Below are positions 12,110 through 24,975 of a stretch of 64,000 nucleotides of DNA, piece after piece; position 1 is the stretch's first letter; the number at the start of each line of letters is the position of its first letter. The DNA lies in NCBI GenBank assembly GCA_026122225.1, contig JANEZZ010001871.1:2157443-2221442 (forward strand), read 5' to 3'. The position numbers and the translations under genes were made by a program. The notes below the pieces were generated by a model. That model was given only the letters and a program-made list of their open reading frames with translations. It made no database searches and was not told the origin of the DNA. The DNA comes from Heloderma charlesbogerti. Lineage: Eukaryota > Chordata > Lepidosauria > Squamata > Helodermatidae.

Positions 12110-14054
12110 TCTAGCTGGGCATAAAAGCGCCTTCCCGTATTTGGGAATTTGCAGATTTGACATATAATTTGACATTTTAAATGCTGCTACACAATCCCTA
12201 TAGCTAGAATCATGGGTGATCAGATTCAAATGGTTTTGGAATTCAATGTCTCTAATACGCTATATAGCAACTGCCTTAGCTTTAGTTTATCCCAGACTAT
12301 GTAAAGCATCAACCAAAAAGCCCAGATGCTGTAATTTTGCCATCAATGACCTTTTCCATTTAGAATGAAGTGTATCAGTCAGAGTCAGCACAGCAAGACC
12401 CACGGGACAAAAAATCATCTTTAACCAAAAATCCATCTTATATATCAAAATTCGTCCCTCCACACTGATTTGTCCTGTCTAACCATAGGATCACATTAGG
12501 CACACAAGGAGGGATTCCTAATGTTGCTCTTAAAAATTTTGTTTGTGCAACCTCAAAAGGAGCATAGTTTGCAATAGCACATATCTGGCAGCCATACAAC
12601 ATCTGCAAGATTACTTTAGCAGTGAGAACTTGCATGGCTGCAGGAATACATTGGCCACCTTTAGTATAAAAAAGGAGACAAGTGCTCCAATGCTCCTAGA
12701 AGCATTTGTAAATGTAATGGCATACTTGATCTGGGTCTTCCACAAGCCTGATGATTGGAAGGTTTCACCTAGATATTTATAGGAAGCGACCTGCTCGATT
12801 TGGTGTCCGTTAATCTGCCATCAGTGTTTGGTCCTCCTTCTGTTAAAGATTAGGACTTTAGTTTTAGAGTAATTTATTGTCAGCTGTTCTTCTTTACAGT
12901 AAGAGGCTAAAGCACTTAAAAGACGCCTCAAGCATCTGCTCGACAACGATAGGAGCACTGTGTCATCCACGTATAGGAGAATTTGCAGGGGTCTATTTGC
13001 CAATTGGGGGGGATATGAGTTTATCCTTTTCAGAACCAATGAATTAATATAAAAATTTAACAAAATGCAGGCCAAGATATACCCCTGTTTTACTCCATTA
13101 TGAGTGGGTATTAATCCTGTTGAATGGCCGACTTGGCTTCATCTGACCTTCAAATAAGTATTTTCAAAGAGTCTCTTCATAAGTATAAGCAGCCTCCTGT
13201 TGATGTTAGTAGCCTCAAACTTTTCCCATAACTTGTTTCTAGGGATTGAGTCAAAGGTAGTTTTAAAATTGATAAACGCAATGTGCAGCCCCTCTTTAGT
13301 TGTCGATGCATACTTTTCACCAATGTGCTGAAGTATTCATCCTTGGTCGACTGCAGATCACCCCGCTCTGACTCCCACTTGCTCATCTTCAAAGATGTTT
13401 TCTTGTCCTAGCCAATCTAAGAGTTTCTCTTATAGATGGGAGGCATACAATTTGCTGATTATACTCAGTAAACTAATCAGTCTATAATTTGCTGGATCAA
13501 ATCTTTCGCCTTTTTTATAGATTGGGAAAATAATAGCTAGGCCCCAATCCTGAGGGATGTGTGTCATATCATCAATACATGTAAGCAGAGTTGCTAATAT
13601 AGGAGCCCACCAATCTATACTGGCTTTTATTAATTCAGGAGGAAGGTTATCACACCCGGGTGCTTTGCCCGGTTTTAATTTAGAAATAAGATGTCGAATT
13701 TCTTGAGAAGTAACCTGGGGCCATTTTGGTAGGTTACTTATGTTGATCTTAGGTGATTGTTGGTAATTTTGTCCGGGTGCAAAAATGGTGCTGAAATATG
13801 CTTCCCAAAAGTTTGATGAGATGAAATAGTCCGTATCTACTGTTGCTTTTGGCCAGGCACGCGAAACTGCTCGCCAAAAAGTTGCAGAGTCTTTGCAAAT
13901 CCAGACCTTCCTGGCTCAAATACATAGAGTGCTGGAGACGTGGGGGCAGACATGCAGACAGCACCATGTGGAGGCACCAGTTTATACAATTGGCATAAGG
14001 AAGGAAGCTAATCTGGGAAAGTGTGGGAAGCATGGAAGTTTTAGATCAGGTGGA
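12105..14054 (-). pseudogene. Mirror copy of the decayed reverse-transcriptase LINE
   Basis: This is the inverted copy of 10149-12098, with the same open frames and the same stops (for example 12821-13075 on the minus strand carries the YVDD block). It is present only because of the giant inverted repeat. Confidence 0.75.
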
Positions 14055-14062
14055 TCCAAGGC

Positions 14063-15011
14063 TAGGGATGGTGGAGAATTCCGCCACAGATTTCAGTGAG
14101 GCCAAATGCACTGGCATTCAGCCCCCCGAAATCCGTGGCGGAGCGGCCCGCCACCCCAGCTTGGATCCCCCCCAGGACAAGACTTACCTGGGGCGGATGT
14201 TCCAGACAGCAGTGGCTCCAGCGGTGGTGGTGGCAGCTGGTCTATCAACTGGCTGCCGCGGCCGCCATTTGCAGTCTGGTTGTGTTTTTTTTTACCTAGA
14301 CATGACAGGCTACGTAAAGACTTACATAGCCTATCAGGTCTGAGTAAAAAAAAAAGGCGTACGCAAATGGCGGCTGCTATGGCAGCCACCATTTGCGTTC
14401 CTTATTTTTTGCCATTTTAGTCTACGTAAATGTTTACATAGACTATTACGGAGAAAAAAAGGGGAATACAAATAGCATAGTGGGTGCTATTTGCGTTCCT
14501 TTTTTATTCGACGTTTTAGCCTATGTAAATATTTACGTAGGCTAGAACGACAAAAAATGAAGGAACGCAAATAGCACCCACTATGCTATTTGCGTTCCCC
14601 TTTTTTCGCAGTTTTATGTTATGTAAATATTTACGTAAGATAAATCAGCGAAAAATAGGGAACACAAATGGCAGCCGCCGTAGCCGCCGCCATTTGTGTA
14701 CGCTGGGGTTTTTGTGTTTGGGGGGGTTAGCCGTGATAGGCTACGTAAATTCTTACGTAGCCTATCACAGCTGCCTGGCTGGATGCAAATGGCAGCCGCT
14801 ACAGCGGTCGCCATTTGTGTCCGCAGCAGCCCATCTGCAGCCAGAAATCCGGCTGTGGACGGCTCTGGCCGGCGGCTGCGGTCAGCCCTGGCCAGCCGCG
14901 GAGCAGAGCCGGCCATCAAGGATTCCGGGGGGGGAGGACCAGATCGCCTCCCCCCCACCCCCCCACCACGAAAGATTCCATGAAAAGGTAAGTGGGTTTC
15001 GTACACCCCTA
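14063..15011 (-). mobile_element. Mirror of hAT-like copy B
   Basis: This is the inverted copy of 9192-10140, with flanking duplications TCCAAGGC at 14055-14062 and 15012-15019. A at 14673 is the only base found to differ from the partner arm; it alters a GC hairpin arm (GGCAGCCGCC instead of GGCGGCCGCC). Confidence 0.93.
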
Positions 15012-15019
15012 TCCAAGGC

Positions 15020-15773
15020 TGCCCTCACTCCATCAGATCCATAGCCATCCCTGTCAGGGTGGACACTGAGCCCATAGAATCCCAGAGTAGTTCTGATTCT
15101 GAGGAAGAGCAGTCGCTCCTGGGAGAGGAGTGCGCTCCTCTTTCTTAGGACCAACAGCTGACGGAGATTCCTTCCACCAGCATTCCTAGTTTAGTTAGCA
15201 GTCCAGGGAGTGACTAAGCACAGATAGCAGACTTAGTGGATGCGCGACGCAGATGCAGAGAGTGGCGCCAGATGGAGGGCGCGGAAAGGAGGCGAAGTGC
15301 CAGGTTGGCGCGCAAACAATGGCTGCGCCCAGAGGCTCCAAGGGAAAAGGGGAGGGACTCTCCCTAGTCCTTAAGTTCAGGGGTCTGCCAGTAATTCCCT
15401 TTCAAACAGGGACCAACTGTTCCAACTTAGGGCATAGGTACTGTGCTGCTCAGATCTAGTTGCAATCGGTATAGTTGTTAAGTTGTAAAAGAAGAATAAA
15501 GCTTTAAAAGGAATTCCTTTGTCTGTGTCTGGACTTGGCTACTGGTTTAGACTGAGAGAGACCTCCAAGGAGCCCTTGACAGCCCCCAACATACCACTAG
15601 ACTACCCCAATTTGGCACATAGTGCCAGTACTACTACTTCCACAGAACTTTCTGAGGGTGTACTGGGAACCCACACTCACACACTGCCAGAGCTCCATTC
15701 CACCAGTGGACACTTCCTCCTCATGCTAGCTCCTTCCAGCCAGCAGATCTGAGGGTTAGGATTCTTCTGTGAG
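15020..15773 (+). repeat. Mirror of the unidentified repeat with coding remnant
   Basis: This is the inverted copy of 8430-9183, read here on the plus strand. The DARRR-containing frame lies near 15230-15350, and AATAAAGC near 15496-15503. Confidence 0.6.
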
Positions 15774-16862
15774 AGTCTTAAAAAAAAAAAAAAAAGCATT
15801 AATGCATCTCATAAGAGTTACTATCCATATTTTCAACAAGAGTTTAATACAATATTATAATACGAAATCCCATATCTTTGCCTATTTGTAAGAATGTCAG
15901 CAGTTCATCACCAGGTCCTCCATTACTTTTGCCCTCTGGAAGAGGATATTGCCCCCTCACCAGGAAATAAAAGTAGGGTTTATTTTACACCAAGGCCAGT
16001 TCTCCACCTCATGTCATATTGATATAATCCCATCTTGCACATTTATACCTCATAGCACACACAATGTCATCTGTTGTAGTATTTTGGATAACACAGAATA
16101 AAAACTGGGAAATAATGCTAGAAAAGCAGTATACGGAATATGTAATGTGCCCCATCAGTGCACTTCAAAACCAATAAAGAGCACTAGTACAGATCTAGCC
16201 CACATAGAGTTATACATCATTTTCACATCAAGTGTTATCCCTTCTTGCATCTATCTAACCTGATTTTAACCAATGGCAAGGGGCTGTGGAGAGAGACAGG
16301 AAGCAAAATTAGATGCAAACACGATACTTCCAGAAATAACACCTTCTAGAGGTTTGGTTGTAGGGAACAAAGGTTGTGGATTATTGATAGCTAAAGTTCA
16401 ACACTGCCATGTTGAACTGCCATTCGTAACAAATAGCCAGCTATAGCAGTCATTCTATTAATACTCAAAGTTCTCATATAGACATGTACATTCATCATGC
16501 TAGTTCTTTCACCTTCAATCTTTTCTATATTCTATTTGCTTCCCCAAGACTTGCCAGAGTAACTGCATCATATACTTTTAAAAAAATGAGAAATCTGTAT
16601 TACAAACTTCCTTGTATGCTTTATACTTTCAGATAGCAAGGAATAAATAAAGCCATACATTACCTAATGTATATATGCAAAGCTTTAAAACATCAATCAA
16701 TAGCTGGGGTATGAATATGTGTTATCTGAATAACCACATAATAAAATGTGAGATTATGATTAGATTTTAATCAAAGCTTTCTGCCATGAAAATTTATTAA
16801 GTGTAGATAGCATTATGTTTTTATTTGCCATGGTGATGCTGGTTGATTGATTGGTTCATTTA
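15774..16862. other. Unassigned sequence (mirror of 7341-8429)
   Basis: This is AT-rich sequence with nothing recognisable beyond the poly-A run at its left end. Confidence 0.5.
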
Positions 16863-16992
16863 AGACACAATCCTATGCACGTTTAGATGGAAAGAAGTTC
16901 TACAACTCCCAGCATGCCTCAGCCAGCCAGCCCAGCTGGGGCATGCTGGGAGTTATAAGACTTTCTGTCTCAACATGCATAGGATTGCACCC
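16863..16992. mobile_element. Mirror of the foldback element
   Basis: This is the inverted copy of 7211-7340, with the same arms (AATCCTATGCACGTTTAGA and its partner AACATGCATAGGATTGCACC). Confidence 0.75.
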
Positions 16993-17067
16993 TTAGCTGG
17001 TTACATTTGGTTTGCAATTTAATGGTTGCAAACCACTCTGGAATCTATTTTAAGTAAAGGTGATACA

Positions 17068-17213
17068 TAGATTATTTTATGTATTTATTTATTACCAAAT
17101 TTCAAAACCACCTTTTAGGACTCAAAGCCCATGCAAGGAATAGTACAAACAATAAATAAATTATAACAATATAGTAATACAAATGTATGAAGAAATGCCA
17201 TGTATATAGCTAG
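17068..17213 (-). repeat. Mirror of the AT-rich LINE-tail-like fragment
   Basis: This is the inverted copy of 6990-7135. Confidence 0.4.
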
Positions 17214-17268
17214 GCCTCAGTCAAGGGAGTCAGTGGTTAGTCAGTCAGGGAAAAGGTGTGCTGGTTGG

Positions 17269-17512
17269 TAGGGATGTACGAAAGTCACTTACCTGTTCGC
17301 GGATTATGTTGATGGTGGGGGGGAGGTGTTCCGTCCCTCCCCCCGGAATCCTGGCCAGCCGGCTGTGCTCCGCAGGGATTCTGCAGAGCCGCCGGCCAGC
17401 TCCGCCAGCAGCTGGACATCTGGCCGCTGGCTAGCAGGGATGCAAATGGCGGCGGCTGTAGCCACTGCCGTTTGCATCCCTGCAGTCAGTCATGATAGGC
17501 TACGTAAATGTT
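17269..17512 (+). mobile_element. Mirror of hAT-like fragment C
   Basis: This is the inverted copy of 6691-6934. It begins TAGGGATGTACGAAAGTCA and keeps the ACTTACCT motif. Confidence 0.85.
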
Positions 17513-18404
17513 TAGCAGCAGGACTGAATCTAGATACTAACGAATGTTTCAATTGCAAATACTGCCAGTCCGCTATAGCAGGCAAATCAAATTTATCTTG
17601 CCAAGTTGAAAACAGCAAAAACTTATCATCAACACCCAATAACTGATCCAGGGTAAAGATCATTCTATCTGTCCCACACACAGACACACATGACATGCTA
17701 AGCCACAGTGGTTACCAGAAACTCCCCAACCATCATGACTTAGCATGACATCTGAACAGGTCCAGAGCATTCCTTAGGCCCTGAAATAGAAGCATTTCTT
17801 AAAAATAAGAAACCCCACAGATGGGATTGCCCGATGAAGGATCAATTTCTCCATAGGTGGTAGCAGCATTGGAGAGAAAAACTCTATAAAATGTAAAATC
17901 ACCATTCTTAAAAGGTATCTACAAATACCTTTAAAATGAACAATACTAAAAATAATCAGGGTAGCAATTAGTACAACTCAGAATGAAATTTAAAAAGTCT
18001 TCAAGGTTTTTTTAAAAAACTTATAAAGATGGACCCACGTAAGCGTAATCATTTCAAATAAATCAATAAACCATTAAGAATCACCTCCTGGTGACCAGAC
18101 ATGGATGCTTTATACAAATTGATTATTTCATTATTTTAGGCCACAAATGGCTAACATAGGTACATGTAGACATGTGAGCTAGTCTGCCTCCTTTTTCATA
18201 CCCTGCTCCTCTTACCTTTGCTCTGTCTTCCCCATGCATTATCCCCCAATGTTTTTGCAGGGTTTGGGAGGAGCTGCAGGAACTCTTTTCCCTGCTTAGC
18301 ACTGAAAAAGTCTCCTAACTCAGCACTCAGTGGGGAGGTGCTCTTCATTTCCATCAGCAGCTGGTTGGAGATAACAGCTTTTCCCTGCAGGGCCCAGGGA
18401 GGAA
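17513..18404. other. Unassigned sequence (mirror of 5799-6690)
   Basis: Nothing is recognised. Confidence 0.5.
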
Positions 18405-18412
18405 GCTGCTGA

Positions 18413-19355
18413 TAAGGATGGCAGAGAATTCCGCCACGGATCTCAGGGAGGCCGAATGCCAGTGCATTTGGCCCCCCAAAATCTGTGGTGGAATGGCCTG
18501 CCCCCCCACCCCCCCGCGGATCCCCCCGGGATGAGACTTACCTGGGGCGGATTTTCCGGGCAGCGGCGGCTCCGCCGGCGGCTGTGGCGGCGGCAGCGGC
18601 TGGTCTTCCAACCGGCAGCCGCCACCGCCATTTGCACGTTTGGGGGGGGTTACACCAACGTAATAGGCTACGTATGTTTTTACATAGCCTAAAACGTCTG
18701 GGTAAAAAAACAAAAAAAAGGCGTACGCAAATGGCATACGCAAATGGCAGCGCCTAAGGCTGCCGTCATTTGCATACGCCTTTTTTTTTTAACCCAGATG
18801 TTTTAGGCTACGTAAAAACTTATGTAGCCTAAAACGACTGGGTAAAAAAAAAAAAAAAGGCGTACGCAAATGGCGGCGGCTACGGTCGCCGCCATTTGCG
18901 TTCCTTATTTTGGGCTGTCTTAGTCTATGTAAATAATTACGTAGACTAAGATGGCGAAAATAAGGGGAACGCAAATAGCGTCCACTATGCTATTTGCGTT
19001 CCCCTTATTTTCACTGTCTTAGTCTATGTAAATATTTACATAGATTAAGGCTTCAAAAATAAGGAACGCAAATGGCGGCGGCTGTAGCTGCCGCCATTTG
19101 CGTTAGTGGTTTTTTGTGTTTTTTTCCCCAGAGCCCTCCGCGGCCAGAAATCCGGCTGCAGATGGCTCTGGCCTGGCTGGGCCTGGCCAGCTGCTCCGTG
19201 GAGTCACCACGGAGCACAGCCGGCCAAGGAGGATTCCAGGGGGGGAGGAACGGAGCGCCTCCCCCCATCCAGGATTCTGGGGGGAGGGACGGAGCGCCTC
19301 CCCCCCCACCATCAGCATAATCCGCGAACAGGTAAGTGATTTTCGTACATCCCTA
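18413..19355 (-). mobile_element. Mirror of hAT-like copy A
   Basis: This is the inverted copy of 4848-5790, with duplications GCTGCTGA at 18405-18412 and 19356-19363. Confidence 0.92.
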
Positions 19356-19717
19356 GCTGCTGATTGACTCAGTCCTGCTTACTTCTGAGTAGACATACAG
19401 AGGCTTTGCTTACTAGTGAGTGGACTTGCGGAAGCGTATGTGAGATACTATCTGAGAGTGCTGCTGAGTGATTTGGTCCTGCTTACCTGTGAGTAGACAT
19501 GTTGCTCATGCTTACCTGTGAGTAGACATGGAGAGGCTGGTATTTGGGATGCTATCTGAGAGTGCTGCTGAGTGATTCAGTCCTGCTTACCTGTGAGTAG
19601 ACATGTTGCTCATGCTTACCTGTGAGTAGACATGGAGAGGCTTGGTATTTGGGATGCTATTTGAGAGTGCTGCTGAGTGATTCATGCCTGCTTACTTCTG
19701 CTTAGACATACAGAGGC
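19356..19717. repeat. Mirror of the 104-bp tandem repeat
   Basis: This is the inverted copy of 4486-4847. GAGTAGACATGGAGAGGCT recurs at a spacing of about 104. Confidence 0.85.
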
Positions 19718-19727
19718 TTTTCTTGCT

Positions 19728-19903
19728 TGCTTCTGGGTAGGCTTAATATTGGGATTAATAACAGTTTGCCCCCACCCACTCTGCATTTGGCCATATCCAG
19801 TTTTTCTTTGGCCCCACCCACAGGTGGAAGGTGGCTCCCTGAGACCTTTCTCAAATTGGAATTCAGCCCGTGGAATAAAAAAGCTTCCCCACCCATGCTC
19901 TAC
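19728..19903. repeat. Mirror of the old hAT-like fragment
   Basis: This is the inverted copy of 4300-4475. The GGCCCCACCCACAGG end is visible at 19811. Confidence 0.45.
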
Positions 19904-21533
19904 TTGTTTTGATTTTAACATGCATCAAATATGAAATAGCATAAGCTGTCAAATACTAAATCCCCTCGCATATAAACTTCCAAATGTTACATACTATGGC
20001 ATGTTAACTATCAAACATTGCCAAACACAAAATACCCCAGCACGTCAGCTATCACGTACTGTCAATGCTAAATACCATTGCACATCAATCATCTAATGCA
20101 GATATTAAATATCTGAAAAATATTTGGCAAATAATCACATATCCTGAGAATATTCAACACTGGATTCCACATAGAATAGGGAAGTTATTTTTGCGGAATG
20201 TTGGCACTGATGTCCTTATTTTAGGAATCGTGGCCAATAATAAAACATTTCCTTAACCTTCATACTTGTCTTTGCTCATTTTCAAAATGTGCAGAACCTT
20301 TAGAAATGTGGATTCTGCACCTCACAGCTCAGCTCCACATCTTCAGTGTTAATACGCATCACACAGCTCATGCATTATTTATTGCCATGGGCTAATATAA
20401 TCTCATCAAAGATTGGATGTCTCTTTTCCATCACTCTTGCCACCGTTTCAATGGAAGTAGCAGCATGCCTTGTCTCTGACCCATTTAACGCATGCGAGTG
20501 GATTCAGCATTTTTTTGTTCATTCATTTGTATTAGTGTCAGGATATAAGGAAGACCCATATGAAATATTGCAGCCAAATTAAACTGGAAGGAACGGTGTG
20601 ATTATGATGTTCCAATGCACAGTACCATGTGTGTTTAGATAGAAAGACTCTTAACATGAAAGAAACAGTGTCCCCTTCCCGCAACAGCGTCCTGGGCCTG
20701 CACTCTATAGCTAATGGCAGTGCCACTGTGCCACATCAGCGCTGTAAAGAAGCTGCTATTTGATACAGCTGGCTCTGCTGAAGGGGACTGAATGGGGGAA
20801 TACTAAATGCAGCCACCGACTGTTATTTGTGTCTTATCCTAGGTGTCATTGCAATGGCCCTTCCTTGTACCACCAGCATGACCTTGTGCAAGCAAAATGC
20901 ATCTGCCGACGGTTTTTAAAAGGAAAGTGGGGTACAGCTCCATGATCTACTATACATGTCCCTTATGCTGCTTTGTAAAAAAAGAGGTTCCCCAATCCAG
21001 CAAGGGGAGATTCTCCTGCAAAAGCAGGCTTAGGCACGTGGAACCTGTGTGGATGAAGTTGTACAACGGGATGTGTATCCATATCTATATTGTGGTGCTC
21101 ACTAAGTCCCTCTTGATCTGGTCAGATGCATCTTTTGATGAGGATGAAAATAAACAGCTCTTTGCAGAGCCATGAGCAGTTCCTCCTGACTAGCTAAGGA
21201 TGACCAGAGCTGGATGAGGGCCTAGGAGGTCAGTCCTTTTTGAAAAGATTTGGTCTTCTTCCTTATTTTACCTCTTAGGACACAATCTTATGCATGTTTA
21301 GACAGAGGAAAGTCCTACAACTCCCAGCATTCCCCAGCCAGCCATGCTTCCTTTTCCTCCTCCATATTTTCATTTCATAGATTCCCTTGACATTCCATTT
21401 TTCTGCTGGATTCAGAAGGAATATGGTTACAGTTGGTTTTGAGGGGCTGAGCAAAAGCGGCCTTGTAAAATTCTCCATGCTATTTGTGGATGGTGAAATT
21501 CAGGGAGGCATTTCACGAAGTAAACTTGAGGTT
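19904..21533. other. Unassigned sequence (mirror of 2670-4299)
   Basis: No gene is recognised. The 92-codon open frame at 20897-21175 has no domain and no supporting context. One foldback arm lies at 21273-21353. Confidence 0.5.
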
Positions 21534-24202
21534 TTGTTGTTGTTGTTCAGTCGTTCAGTTGTGTCCGACTCTTCGTGACCCCATGGACCATAGCACGCCA
21601 GGCCTTCCTCTCCTGAGCTCTCTCCTGGAGTGTGCTCAAGTCCATATTCATTGCATCAGTAATGCTATCTAGCCATCTCATCCTCTGCCGTCCCCTTCTC
21701 CTTTTGCCTTCAATCTTTCCCAGCATCAGGGTCTTTTCCAGTGACTTTTCTCTTTGCATTAGGTGGCCAAAATATTTGAGCTTCAGCTTCAGTATCTGTC
21801 CGTCCAATGAGCACTCAGCGTTGATTTCCTTTAGGATGGACTGATTTGACCTCCTTTATTATATGAACCTTTGATTATACGAACCTTTGTTGGCAAGGTG
21901 ATGTCTCTGCTTCTTACTATGCTGTCTAGGTGTGCCATAGCTTTCCTCCCAAGGAGCAAGCGTCTTTTAATTTCATAGCTACAGTCACCATCTGCCATGA
22001 TCTTGGAGCCCAAGAAAATAAGATCTGTCACTGCTTCCATTTCTTCCCCTTCTATATGCCAGGAAGTGATGGGGCCAGATGCCATGATCTTCATTTTTTA
22101 ATGTTGAGTTTCAAACCAGCTTTTGCTCTCTCCACTTTTACCCTTAACAAGACGCTCTTTAGATCCTCTTCGCTTTCTGCCATTAGGGTGGTATCATCTG
22201 CGTGTCTGAGGTTGTTGATAATTCTTCTGGCAATCTTAATTCCGACCTGTGATTCATCCAACCCGGCATTTCTCATGATGTACTCTGCATATAAGTTAAA
22301 TAAGCAGGGCGACAACACGCCGTGTTGTACTCCTTTCCCAATTTTGAACCAATCGGTTGTTCCATGTCTGGTTTTTACTGTTGCTTCTTGACCCTTGTAC
22401 AGGTTTCTCAGGAGATATAGGTAAGGTGGTCTGCTACTCCCATCTCTTTAAGAATTTGCCAGAGTTTGTTGTGATCCACACAATCAAAGGCTTTAGTGTA
22501 GTCAATGAAGCAGAAATAGACTTTTTCTGGAATTCTCTTGCTTTCTCCATGATCCAGTGAATGTTGGCGATTTGATCTCTCGTTCCTCTGCCTCTTCGAA
22601 ACCCAGCTTGTACTTCTGGTACTTCTCGGTTCGCATACTGCTGAAGCCTAGCTTGTAGGATTTTGAGCATCACCTTGCTGGCATGCGAAATGAGCGCAAT
22701 TGTACGGTAGTCTGAACACTCTTTGGCATTGCCCTTCTTTGGAATTGGAATGTAAACTGACCTTTTCCAGTCTTGTGGCCATTGTTGAGTGTTCCAAATT
22801 TGTTGGCATATTGAGTGCAGCACTTTAACAGCATCATCTTTTAGGATCTTAAATAGCTCAAATGGAATACTGTCATCTCCGCTAGCTTTGTTGTTAGTAA
22901 TGCTTCCTAAGGCCCACTTGACTTCACTCTCTAGGATGTCCGGCTCAAGTTCCGTGACCGCACCATCATGGCTATCACGGACATTAAGATCTTTCCTGTA
23001 TAGTTCTTCTGTGTATTCTTGCCACTTCTTCTTAATCTCATCTGCTTCTGTTAGGTCCCTGCCTTCTTTGTCCTTTATTATGCCCATCTTTGCACAAAAC
23101 GTTCCCTGGATATCTCCGATTTTCTTGAAGAGATCTCTAGTCTTTCCCATTCTATTGTTTTCCTCAATTTCTTTTCATTGTTCATTTAAGAAGGCCTTCT
23201 TGTCTCTCCTTGCTATTCTCTAGAACTCTGCATTCAGTTGGATATATCTTCCCTTTTCTCCCTTGCTTTTCGCTTCCCTTCTTTCCTCAGCTACTTGTAA
23301 AGCCTCATCAGACAGCCACTTGGCTTTCTTGCACTTCTTTTTCTTTGGGATGGATTTCGTTGCTGCCTCCTGAACAATGTTACGGACCTCCATCCATAGT
23401 TCCTCAGGCACTCTGTCTATCAGGTCTAATCCCTTAAATCTATTCATCACCACCACTGTATATTCAAAAGGGATATGATTTAGGTCATACCTGAATGGTT
23501 TATTGGTTTTCCCTATGTTCTTCAATTTAAGCCAAAATTTTGCAATAAGAAGCTCATGGTCTGAGGCACAGTCAGCTCCAGGTCTTGTTTTGACTGACTG
23601 TATGGAGCTTCTCCATCTTTGGCTGCAAAGGACATAATCAATCTGATTTCGATATTGACCATCTGGTGATGTCCATGTGTAGAGTCGTCTCTTGTGCTGT
23701 TGGAAAAGAGTGTTTGCTATGATCAGCGTGTTCTCTTGGCAAAACTCTATTAGCCTTTGTCCTGCTTCATTTTGTACACCAAGGCCATGCTTGCCTGTTA
23801 TCCTGGTGATTTCTTGACTTCCTACTTTAGCATTCCAATCCCCTATGATGAAGAGGACATCTTTTTTTGGTGTTACTTCTAGAAGGTGTTGTAGGTCTTC
23901 ATAGAACCGATCAACATCAGCTTCTTTGGCCTCAGTGGCTGGGGCATAGACTTGTATTACTGTGGTGTTGAATGGTTTGCCCTGGATTCATACTGAGATC
24001 ATTCTATTGTTTTTGAGATTGTACCCCAGTACTGCTTTTCCCACCCTTTTGTTGACTATGAGTGCTACTCCATTTCTTCTAAGGGATTCTGGGACATGAA
24101 ATTCTCCAACAATGGTTCTCAAAAATGTTTGGTTCACTTAATGTTGAATGAAACTCTGTTGTTAGTTCATATGGGTGGATGAAGGAAGTAATAGGCTAAG
24201 AG
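21534..24202 (-). mobile_element. Mirror copy of the decayed BovB LINE
   Basis: This is the inverted copy of 1-2669, with the same internal deletion, the same stop and the same HADD variant. The longest frame is 22434-23150 on the minus strand (238 codons). Beyond 24202 the pairing cannot be followed because the partner would lie left of the window. Confidence 0.9.
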
Positions 24203-24254
24203 AAGGGGACTGAAGGAATAGGGGCCAGGCCCCTTGCTTCCTTCAACAATATTA

Positions 24255-24975
24255 GAATAATATTAAACAACATCCAGACAAGACGGTGGTACTGTTAGTG
24301 GGTGGTTTGTCTGCCTGGCTAAGTGATGTTCTGGAGGGTATTTCACTCCCCCTAAATGATCAGGTTCATAGCTTGGGGGTGCTCTTGGACTCAGAACTGT
24401 CAGTTGAGGCACAGATGGACTCTGTAGCATGGAGCACCTTTTATGAACTTAGACTGATATAAGGTTATGCCCTTATCTGGATAGAGATAGCCTGGCTACA
24501 GTTATCCATGCTCTGATACCTTCTCATCTGGATTACTGCAATGTGTTATATGTGAGGCTGCCTTCAACAAAGGTCCAGAAACTTCAGCTGATCCAAAATA
24601 GGGCAGCAAGGCTCTTAATGGGGACTGGCCAACATGATCATATTATGCTACTAATATACTTTTCCATTTGCACTGGCTGCCAGTCCATGTCTGGGCCTGA
24701 TTCAAAGTGCTTGTATTAACATTCAAAGCCCTAAATGGCTTGGGGTGAGGTTATCTGAAGGATCATCTCCTCCCATATATATCTGCCTGGACCCTAAGAT
24801 CATCTTCAGTGATCCTTCTCCGGGAGCTCCCACCAAAGGAAATGAGGAGGGTGGCTACCAGGAAGAGGGCCTTTCCTGCTGTGGCACCCTGGTTGTGGAA
24901 TGAACTTCCCAAAGAGGCTTGCCTGGTGCCTACATTGTGCTTTTTATTTTCCCAGGCAGTTTAGTCTTTTAGCCC
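24255..24975 (+). pseudogene. L2-type LINE, C-terminal RT fragment
   Basis: Broken frames read DYCNVLYVRLPSTKVQKLQL near 24530 and NRAARLLMGTG near 24598. LHWLPV follows near 24675, then FKALNG, RSSSVILLRELPPKEMRRVA near 24800 and KRAFPAVAPWLWNELPKEA near 24870. This is the conserved tail of L2/Jockey-like reverse transcriptases. There is no start, no catalytic block and several indels, so it is a 5'-truncated dead copy. An L2-like 3' end occurs about 1 kb downstream. Confidence 0.8.

Larger units (their letters stand above)
1..24202. repeat. Giant inverted repeat (palindrome), arms about 12.1 kb
   Basis: Base x in the left arm is complementary to base 24203-x in the right arm. The first bases of the window are matched by bases 24202 and downward, so the left arm is cut by the window start and the true repeat may be longer. 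Long open frames recur in mirror positions with the same peptide; the one difference I found is C at 9530 against A at 14673 (a C/T change in one strand). The arms contain old, broken retroelements, yet these share the same breaks. This means the duplication is later than every insertion in it. It is either a very recent inverted duplication, an arm pair kept identical by gene conversion, or a fold-back artefact of sequencing or assembly. Confidence 0.97.
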
